NCBI GenBank assembly: GCA_030765845.1
Contig: JAVCDJ010000052.1
Coordinates: forward strand, 1-32,161
Length of the DNA: 32,161 nt
Source: Candidatus Stygibacter australis
GTDB taxonomy: Bacteria; Cloacimonadota; Cloacimonadia; Cloacimonadales; TCS61
Direction: 5' to 3'
The position numbers and the translations under genes were made by a program. Positions 25,981 to 32,161 of the stretch are shown piece by piece. Each line of letters starts with the position of its first letter. The first letter of the stretch is position 1. Under the pieces are notes generated by a model. The model saw nothing but the letters and a program-made list of their open reading frames with translations, did no database searches and was not told the origin of the DNA.

Positions 25981-28671
25981 TTAGGAAATTTTTCTTATTT
26001 TTGCAGCGCAAACTTTATATTCCGGTATCTTGGCAATTGGGTCAATTGCCGGATTGGTAAGACGATTTGCAGGTGATTCTTTATAATGGAAAGGAATGAA
26101 GATCACACCTGTGGAAATACGTTTGGTAACGAAAGCAGGAGCTGTGATCTCCCCTCTACGGGTAGCAATTGCAATAACTTCGCTATTACCAATGCCCATT
26201 CTTTCTGCATCTTCCACAGAGATCATCACCATTGGACCTGCCAGGTTATTTAATCCCTGAGTCTTTCGGCTCATGGTTCCTGTATGGAATTGCTGCAATA
26301 CTCTACCAGTAGTAAGGATCAGTGGATATTCTTCATCAGGTAATTCATCCGGCTCTTTAAATGCTATTGGGCTGAGCAGACCTTTACCTCTGGCAAATTT
26401 ATCCTTATGTAAATATGGCGTGCCAGGATGTTCTGTATTAGGACAGGGCCACTGTAAACCAAATCTGCCAACTCTATCCCAGGTGATGCCACCATATTGA
26501 GGAGTGAGCTGGTTGATCTCGTCTGTGATGTCCCTGACGCTTTGATAATTCCAGTCTGAACCCATAGCATTAGCTATCAATTGAATGATTTCCCAGTCAT
26601 TTTTCACACCTTGCGGTGGTTCGATGATCTTATTTATCCGCTGCACTCTTCTTTCAGTATTAGTGAAGTGCCCATCTTTTTCTGCATAAGCAGCAGCAGG
26701 CAGTATCACATCAGCATATTCAGCAGTTTCTGTGATGAACATATCCTGCACGACCATGAAATCTACTCTTTCAAAGGCTTTGATCACATGAGTCTGATCA
26801 GGATCGGAAAGGAAAGGATTTTCACCCATCACATAGATAGCTTTCACTGTGCCATCATAAGCACCATCGATCATTTCTGTGATTGTGATACCTACTTTAT
26901 TATCCAGTTTACAATTCCAGGCTTTTTCAAATTTCTCCTGTATAGCCGGTAATGTAACATTCTGATAGCCGGGATATACATTGGGAAGTCCACCCATATC
27001 GCAGGCACCCTGCACATTGGATTGACCACGCAGAGGATTTACGCCACCGCCTTCTACACCCAGGTTACCGCAAATCATTTGCAGATTGGCAGTTGTCCAG
27101 ACATTATCTCTACCCGTAGTATGCTGAGTGATACCCATAGCATAAAAGAGAGAAGCTGTTTTTGCCTGTCCAAACAATTTAGCAATAGCACGCAGAGTAT
27201 CGGCTTTTACGCCGGAAATTTTCTCTACATTTTCTGGAGAATTTCTATCGAGCATAATTTCAGCTTTGAATTCCTCAAAACCTTCCAGACGATTGGCAAC
27301 ATATTCCTTATCTTCCCAGCCATTTTTCAATATTTCCTGCATCATACAGTTCATCACAGCAACGTCAGTTCCCGGACGATGAGCAGCATAAATTTCAGCA
27401 TAATCAGCCATGACGATCTTTTTAGGATCAATTACGATAAGCTTGGAATTGCCATCTCGCACTGCCTGCTTAATACGGGCAGAAATTACGGGATGAGCAG
27501 CTGAAGTATCAGAACCGATAATCAAAATCACATCTGCTTTCTTGATTCCGGCAATATCATTTGTCATAGCACCACTACCTAATGAAGCAGCCAGACCGGC
27601 TACTGTAGAGCTATGTCAGAGACGGGCACAATGATCTACGTTGTTTGTGCCTACCTCCTTTCTGATTAATTTCTGAAACGCAAAATTCTCTTCATTTGTT
27701 ACTTTCGCAGATGCCAGACCCACGATAGAATCACTACCAAATTCTTTTTTTATAGATGTAAATTTGCTGGCAACCAGAGCAATAGCTTCTTCCCAGCTTG
27801 CTTCTCTGAACTTGCCATCTTCTTTGATCAGCGGTGAGGTAATTCTTTCTTCACTTTGCACAAAATCAAAACCATAGCGACCTTTCACGCAGAGCATGCC
27901 ATTATTTGTTGGTGAGTCTTCCACGCCGGTAATTCGGACTATTTTATCCTGAGTGCGATCAATATGAATTTCCAGGCGACAGCCTACTCCGCAGTAAGGG
28001 CACACGGTTTCGACTTTATCCAGCTCCCAGGTTCTGCCGGCTCCAATCGCTCTTTTATCAATAATACAGCCAACCGGACATAATTGAACACATTCTCCAC
28101 ATTGCACGCAAGTAGATGAACCCATGGGCAGATCAGTGTCAAATACTATCTTGGTTTCATAACCGCGATTACCATAATTGAGCACTTCATTGACTACTGT
28201 GTGGTTACACCCTACAATACATCTGCCGCAATTGATACATTTTGAGCGGTCAACTACTATAAATTCACTGGAATCATCGATTTCGTAATCATCATCATAA
28301 AGATCAAAACTCGATTTGGTGATGCCCAGATAATAGGCAGCATCCTGCAATTCACAATTGCCATTCTGTTCACAGGCAAGACAATCATGTCTTCCTGAAG
28401 AAAGTGCCAGATCAATCACTAATCTTTGAGCATCCATAACCTGTTCAGAATTAGTGAATACTTTCATACCATCGGTTACGGGCAGATTACAGGAAGTTTT
28501 AAGTCCCGGTGTTCCTTCCACTTCAACTACGCAAGCACGACATTTGGCTGCTTTACCTGTTTTCTCATGAAAACACAGGTGAGGAATATAGATATTATTC
28601 CTTAATGCAACCTGCAGAACCTGCTCTCCCGGAGAAGCTTCATAAGCTTTTCCATTTAGATAAACTATCAT
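25981..28671 (-). CDS. fdhA: Selenocysteine-containing formate dehydrogenase catalytic subunit
   Basis: Interconverts formate and CO2 at a molybdenum (or tungsten) bis-MGD site. The frame is interrupted by one in-frame TGA (27616-27618), read here as selenocysteine 352 in VDHCARL-U-HSSTVAG, the catalytic position of the family. A SECIS-type hairpin follows. The full product is 896 residues. In order: [2Fe-2S] domain (C33, C44, C47, C61), His-Cys cluster (H95, C97, C100, C106), two [4Fe-4S] clusters (C145-C155, C188-C198), the FDH [4Fe-4S] cluster (C224, C227, C231, C261), then the molybdopterin domains to the C-terminus. GGAGG precedes the ATG. It follows NADH module copy 2, so it should be NAD-linked and cytosolic; it has no Tat signal. 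Confidence 0.95.
27587..27618 (-). promoter_or_regulatory. UGA selenocysteine codon and bacterial SECIS hairpin
   Basis: The UGA is at 27616-27618. Twelve bases later on the minus strand a hairpin GUAGCC-GGUCU-GGCUGC (27603-27587) has a six-bp stem (one U-G) and the loop GGUCU. The E. coli fdhF element, as I know it, has the same GGUCU loop at the same distance from its UGA. SelB with charged tRNA-Sec would bind here. The flanking frame continues in register and encodes conserved formate dehydrogenase residues on both sides. Confidence 0.9.
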
Positions 28672-28696
28672 ATAGCTATCCTCCAGTATATTTTTA

Positions 28697-30256
28697 TCAT
28701 TTCATTCTTGCTAAAAAATCTTCTCTGAAATTATTAATTGCGCTGCTGATGGGCATGCAGGGAGATTGTCCCAGGGCACAGAACGATGCTTTAAACATTC
28801 CATCTGAGATGCGGATCATTTCATCAAGATCAGATTCTTTGCCCTTGCCGTTACGGATACCGTCTATCAATTTAAACAGCAGGTTAGTGCCCTTGGCACA
28901 GGGAATACACTTGCCGCAGGATTCATGCCGGAAGAAACGCAATACGCTCCACAGCATGTCAACCATATCAGCAGAATGGCTCATCACCAGTATGGCTCCA
29001 GAACCAAGCACTGCAGCATATTCTTTAAGAGAATTATAATCCATATTCACATCCAGACGCTGATCATTCAAAAATACGCCTGCTGCTCCGCCTACAAGTG
29101 CTGCCTTAAAGGTTTTACCTTCTTTCATACCACCGGCATACTGCTGGATAATTGTCCGCAGAGTGGTGCCCATATCAACTTCACACAAACCAGGAAGCCG
29201 TACATCACCCATGATCGTATATACCTTAGTTCCAGTACATCCATCCACACCATGATCTGCATACCAGGCAGCTCCATTAGTAATAATTGCTGGAACATTT
29301 GCCAATGTCTCCACATTATTGACGACTGTAGGCATCTGCCAGGCTCCAGCTACTCCAGGGAATGGTGGTTTACTGCGAGGAGTTCCACGATTACCTTCCA
29401 TTGATTCGATCAAGGCTGTTTCTTCTCCACACACATAAGCTCCGGCACCGATCTTAATAAATATATCCAGATCAAAACCGCTGCCAAAGATATTTTCTCC
29501 TAATATCCCATAATCCCGTGCCTGCTCAATAGCTTTTTCCAGACGGGAAATACATAATTTATATTCACCGCGAATATAGATATATCCCTTGCTAGCACCA
29601 ATAGCATAAGCGCACAGCATCACGCCTTCCAGTAATTTATGCGGATCGCCTTCCATGATCAGCCGGTCTTTAAATGTTCCCGGCTCGCCTTCATCGGCAT
29701 TCACAACCACATATTTCTGCTTTCCCTTGATAGGTGCCGTGAAGCTCCACTTAAGTCCAGCAGGAAATCCTGCTCCACCACGACCCCGCAATCCCGAAGC
29801 TTTCACTTCTTCCAGAACTTCCCCAGGCTGCATACTGGTGAGAGCTTTTTCCCAGGCTTCATAACCACCTACTCCCAGATATTCATCAATATTCTCGGGA
29901 TCGATCACGCCGGAATTGGCTAGTACGATTCTACGCTTATAATTAAAGTCATATTGCCGTAACTGAGTACTATCCAATATCAGTCTATGAACCGGGCGTC
30001 CCTTCAGGAAGTGTTCTTCCACGATCTCAGCAATATCTGATTTTTGTAAATTTACATAAGCTGTCTGCTCAGGATACACCATCAGGCTCACGCCTGTGCC
30101 AAACAAACCCAAAGTACCTGTCTCTAATATATTGATCTCATCAATTAAATTATTCTTCTGCAGTTCACTTTTTAATATTGCTTCAATTTCTTTCACGCCT
30201 GCTGCCAGTGAGGCATCATCTATACCTATCAGGATGTGACTTCTATAAAACTTCAT
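28697..30256 (-). CDS. hndC: HndC-like NuoF-type NADH/FMN subunit, copy 2 (formate dehydrogenase)
   Basis: This paralogue of the protein at 20937-22496 should oxidise or reduce NAD(H) for the formate dehydrogenase. It has the same 519 residues, with GRGGAGFP, GAGAYVCGEETAL, HESCGKCIPC and SFCALGQ. As in copy 1, the thioredoxin-like N-terminal domain is kept without cluster cysteines (ETGTLGLFGTG) and no ferredoxin tail is present. So the losses predate the duplication or were copied by gene conversion. It overlaps the hndA copy by four bases (ATGA), and fdhA begins 25 bases downstream after a GGAGG. Confidence 0.93.
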   Translation of the reverse strand: MKFYRSHILIGIDDASLAAGVKEIEAILKSELQKNNLIDEINILETGTLGLFGTGVSLMVYPEQTAYVNLQKSDIAEIVEEHFLKGRPVHRLILDSTQLRQYDFNYKRRIVLANSGVIDPENIDEYLGVGGYEAWEKALTSMQPGEVLEEVKASGLRGRGGAGFPAGLKWSFTAPIKGKQKYVVVNADEGEPGTFKDRLIMEGDPHKLLEGVMLCAYAIGASKGYIYIRGEYKLCISRLEKAIEQARDYGILGENIFGSGFDLDIFIKIGAGAYVCGEETALIESMEGNRGTPRSKPPFPGVAGAWQMPTVVNNVETLANVPAIITNGAAWYADHGVDGCTGTKVYTIMGDVRLPGLCEVDMGTTLRTIIQQYAGGMKEGKTFKAALVGGAAGVFLNDQRLDVNMDYNSLKEYAAVLGSGAILVMSHSADMVDMLWSVLRFFRHESCGKCIPCAKGTNLLFKLIDGIRNGKGKESDLDEMIRISDGMFKASFCALGQSPCMPISSAINNFREDFLARMK

Positions 30257-30714
30257 TTCTCACCCCCTTCTCTGTATGATGCTATAATATTTGCAACTTT
30301 TGCTTCGGTAAGGTCACCAAAAACGTCTTCGTTAATCATCATCACTGGTGCATTACCACACACGCCGAGGCAGGCGCAAAGCTCCAGCGTAAATAATCCG
30401 TCAGCTGTTGTCTCACCTATTTTAACTTGCAAAAGCTCGCGCAATTGCCGTAAAATGTTCTCTGAACCTTTCAGAAAACAAGGTGGTGACTCACATAACC
30501 GGATAATGTTTTTACCCCGCGGCTTAGTGCTGAACATGCTATAAAAGGTTATTACTCCCTGAATGTGAGATACTGATATCGAAAGATATTCTGCTACAAT
30601 TCCGATTGCTTCTTCTGAAATATAATGCTGTGGATGATGGTCTTGAATCTCGTGCAGAATGTAAATCAGGTTCTCTTTCTTCGGAGCATATTTCCCAAAA
30701 ATCTGCTCATACAT
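30253..30714 (-). CDS. hndA: HndA-like NuoE-type [2Fe-2S] subunit, copy 2
   Basis: A paralogue of the gene at 22496-22951, 153 residues long. It keeps all four [2Fe-2S] ligands (LCESPPC and CLGVC) and the helical NuoE N-terminus (MYEQIFGKYAPKKENLIYIL). It should pass electrons between the HndC-like flavoprotein and the ferredoxin domain of FdhA. The stop overlaps the start of the next gene in ATGA, and 43 bases separate it from hndB. Divergence from copy 1 is spread over the middle of the protein (e.g. HHPQHYISEEAIGIVAEYLS), while the cluster region is nearly identical. Confidence 0.94.
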   Translation of the reverse strand: MYEQIFGKYAPKKENLIYILHEIQDHHPQHYISEEAIGIVAEYLSISVSHIQGVITFYSMFSTKPRGKNIIRLCESPPCFLKGSENILRQLRELLQVKIGETTADGLFTLELCACLGVCGNAPVMMINEDVFGDLTEAKVANIIASYREGGEK

Positions 30715-30757
30715 AATTACTCTCCGTTTAGTTTTTATTTAGTTCTTAATTTAATTC

Positions 30758-31120
30758 TTATTTTGTGGATACTACATAGTCATTTACTACCCGACCATTG
30801 ACTATATGTTCTGCTATGACTTTCCGTGCTTTGGCACTATCCATATTGCCATAGGTGACTTCCGGCTTCCCTGACTCGATCACATCTACTACTGGCTCCA
30901 GTGAAGAAAGTCCTTTTTCACCAGTTTGGGTAACCAGTACATCTTTGATGCCCCGCTGGGCTATTTCGTCGATGATGGCTTTCATAACTTCTCTAGCACC
31001 CATTGCTATACCTGATGTTCCCATGCCTACCACTATCTTATAGCGGTAATCACTGCCTCGCAGCTTCATATCTTGCTGCGCCTTTTCCCGGATTTTCCTC
31101 AATTCAGCTAATGTCTTCAT
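30758..31120 (-). CDS. hndB: HndB-like subunit without cysteines, copy 2
   Basis: First gene of the formate dehydrogenase operon, 120 residues. It differs from copy 1 at about 14 positions plus one C-terminal residue, and like it contains no cysteine (GTSGIAMGAR, TGEKGLSSLEP). The cluster-binding role of HndB must therefore be lost, while strong conservation between copies suggests a retained structural role, for instance in holding the NADH module together. GGAGG precedes the ATG, and a strong promoter lies about 30 bases upstream. Confidence 0.9.
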   Translation of the reverse strand: MKTLAELRKIREKAQQDMKLRGSDYRYKIVVGMGTSGIAMGAREVMKAIIDEIAQRGIKDVLVTQTGEKGLSSLEPVVDVIESGKPEVTYGNMDSAKARKVIAEHIVNGRVVNDYVVSTK

Positions 31121-31468
31121 TAACCCTCCAGATATTTTTTTATTTGATTATTTTACTTGATTTCCTGATATATTTCAACTGTTTGACAGTTAAATAAGTG
31201 TCTTAAATTTGCAATCTCAAAACTAAAATCAATTTCTCCCAACTATTCTCCTTAGTTATGGGTAATTTCGCCCATTAATTGACCTATAACGGGAAACCAA
31301 TTTCCCCCGTCAAGGAAAAAAATCTCACCCCCGTTGATTTACCACTAATATCTCTTAATCGTTCATTTTCTAATGAGTTAGACCTTATATACCATGAAAT
31401 ATTTTTAACTGTATAGACTAAATTTTCACCTCGTTGTAATCCATAATACCTTCCCCGTCAGGTAATAC
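31121..31468. other. Upstream region of the formate dehydrogenase operon
   Basis: Non-coding. Besides the promoter (31150-31191) it contains the hairpins ATGGG-N8-CCCAT (31258-31275) and GGGAAA-CCAA-TTTCCC (31291-31306). A CCGTCAAGGAAAAAAAT word (near 31307) resembles CCGTCAAGTGAAAAAAT upstream of the hydrogenase operon (near 23519). Both lie about 180-190 bases before the hndB starts. I see no gene. Confidence 0.45.
31150..31191 (-). promoter_or_regulatory. Promoter and operator-like palindrome of formate dehydrogenase operon
   Basis: On the minus strand TTGAAA (31178-31173), a 17-base spacer and TAAAAT (31155-31150) each match five of six consensus positions. Transcription would start near 31143, leaving a leader of about 23 bases. 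The perfect palindrome AACTGT-N3-ACAGTT (31177-31191) abuts and overlaps the -35 box, a typical operator position. The regulator is unknown. Confidence 0.6.
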
Positions 31469-31612
31469 CTACACCACCACCACGAGCTTCCTCTGCACCT
31501 GATATTCCTCCCCAATCTTTACCCTCTCCCCGCTTTCACTCTTGAAATCCCAGGTAATTTGAAAAATTCTACATTTTACATTTTCAATTAGCCAATGCAT
31601 TGCCCCATAATA
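31469..31612 (-). pseudogene. Remnant of a C-terminal sorting domain
   Basis: The minus strand has a 47-codon open stretch ending at a TAG (31469-31471). Its last part reads ITWDFKSESGERV then KIGEEYQVQRKLVVVV. The order W-x-x-x-x-x-x-G-x-x-V, G, Y, QRK-x-x-VV resembles the end of the intact FlgD-like sorting domain nearby (VIWQGDDDKDKQVGSGVYLV ... QRKVTVVK), with the middle missing. There is no start codon with a ribosome binding site and no signal peptide, so I read it as the decayed tail of a secreted-protein gene. The similarity is short and by eye. Confidence 0.4.
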
Positions 31613-31904
31613 TTAAATATCTCATTCCAGAAAGCACACAAACCTGTTCAGATCAACCATCTAAGGTTATCGAGTTGAGACTTCGTACCCGAAAGATCGA
31701 CTTGAGAACCGGTCAGTTTCACTCCCCATAATAATACCATTGCGAAGGTACAAGACCATTCACAAGGTGTTCACACTCCTGCCCTGCATACTGATCACGT
31801 TCATTCTTTACATTACATTCTTCAGTGTCATTCAGAGCCTTCGTGGTTGAAAAATCTTACATTACATTTCCTTCTCACTTGTTTTCCATCTCAATAATCC
31901 CAAA
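31613..31904. repeat. Non-coding region with short direct repeats
   Basis: ATCGAGTTGAGA (31669-31680) recurs with one change as ATCGACTTGAGA (31696-31707). TTACATTACATT occurs twice (31809-31820 and 31858-31869). ACTCCTGCCCTG (31775-31786) is the exact reverse complement of CAGGGCAGGAGT at 5011-5022 in the other structured intergenic region. No gene is supported here. The region looks like debris of dispersed repeats. Confidence 0.4.
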
Positions 31905-32161
31905 TTACTTCACTACAGTCACCTTACGCTGTGCTACATATTTATCACCTGCTTTCATTCTCACTAAATACACTCCGCTGCCCACCTGCTTATCTTTATC
32001 ATCATCTCCCTGCCAGATCACTGTATGCTCTCCCACAGGTAATACAGCATCAACCAAAGTTCTCACTCTCTGCCCTTTTATATTGTAAATGTTTATCTCT
32101 GTGTTCTTAGCGTAATCTGTGGTAGAAAATTCAATTGTCACTTCCGGATTAAACGGATTAG
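31905..32161 (-). CDS. Secreted protein, C-terminal end with FlgD-like sorting domain (cut by window edge)
   Basis: The frame is open to the window edge, so the 5' part of the gene is outside. The visible 85 residues are a complete C-terminal sorting domain: NPFNPEVTIEFST, then INIYNIKGQRVRTLVD, GEHTVIWQGDD, GSGVYLVRMKAGD and QRKVTVVK. This is the type IX-like/FlgD-like pattern common on secreted proteins of Cloacimonadota and related phyla, and it is removed or attached at the cell surface in characterised systems. The function of the main part of the protein cannot be told. An internal ATG at 32141 is not the true start, since the conserved NPFNP lies upstream of it. Confidence 0.88.
   Translation of the reverse strand, partial: NPFNPEVTIEFSTTDYAKNTEINIYNIKGQRVRTLVDAVLPVGEHTVIWQGDDDKDKQVGSGVYLVRMKAGDKYVAQRKVTVVK

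Noticed and set aside
27616-27618. In-frame stop making the formate dehydrogenase gene look like a pseudogene or two genes
   Set aside because: The frame is conserved on both sides, the position is the catalytic selenocysteine of the family and a SECIS-type hairpin follows.
31825-32088. 87-codon plus-strand frame at the right end
   Set aside because: It is the antisense shadow of the FlgD-like sorting domain, which has clear family residues.
1-32161. CRISPR arrays, tRNA or rRNA genes, insertion sequences
   Set aside because: No regular spaced repeats, cloverleaf-like segments, rRNA sequence or transposase gene were seen.

Overview
The window most likely comes from an anaerobic bacterium of the Candidatus Cloacimonadota (WWE1) or a close relative in the Fibrobacterota-Chlorobiota-Bacteroidota group. 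No marker gene is present, so this is inferred from gene content. The evidence is secreted proteins with C-terminal dockerin-like or FlgD-like sorting modules, an Omp85/TamB outer-membrane pair (so diderm), FeoAB ferrous-iron uptake, and a dense block of [FeFe]-hydrogenase and formate dehydrogenase genes. Base composition is AT-rich and most gene starts have strong Shine-Dalgarno sequences.

Layout. 1-243 (-) is the start of a small secreted protein cut by the window edge. 727-4972 (+) is a signalling cluster: a TPR sensor histidine kinase, a response-regulator/histidine-kinase protein and a GPP34 (GOLPH3-like) protein. 5143-8461 (+) is a secreted glycoside hydrolase family 57 protein with a dockerin-like C-terminus, coupled to a MraZ/AbrB-like protein. 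8499-11093 (+) is feoAB behind a clear promoter and a DtxR-like palindrome. 11090-12664 (-) is a secreted subtilisin-type peptidase carrying the same dockerin-like tail. 12959-18809 (+) is a TamA/TamB/LapA-like envelope operon. 19091-19117 is a two-way terminator.

19142-31120 is the energy-metabolism island. Two paralogous NADH modules (hndB-hndA-hndC) sit on the minus strand. Copy 1 feeds the [FeFe] hydrogenase HndD. Copy 2 feeds a formate dehydrogenase whose gene is interrupted by an in-frame UGA. That UGA is read here as selenocysteine, because a hairpin matching the bacterial SECIS pattern follows it at the expected distance. The formate channel FocA and the molybdenum-cofactor enzyme MobA follow, and FdhD is encoded convergently. 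Together these would let the cell exchange electrons among NADH (perhaps ferredoxin), H2 and formate, as expected of a syntrophic fermenter.

The most unusual point is that both HndB copies contain no cysteine at all, and the thioredoxin-like N-terminal domain of both HndC copies has lost its cluster cysteines. The folds are kept without the usual [2Fe-2S] clusters. 31121-31904 is mostly non-coding, with a strong promoter, short repeats and the remnant of a sorting domain. 31905-32161 (-) is the C-terminal end of a secreted protein with an intact FlgD-like sorting domain.
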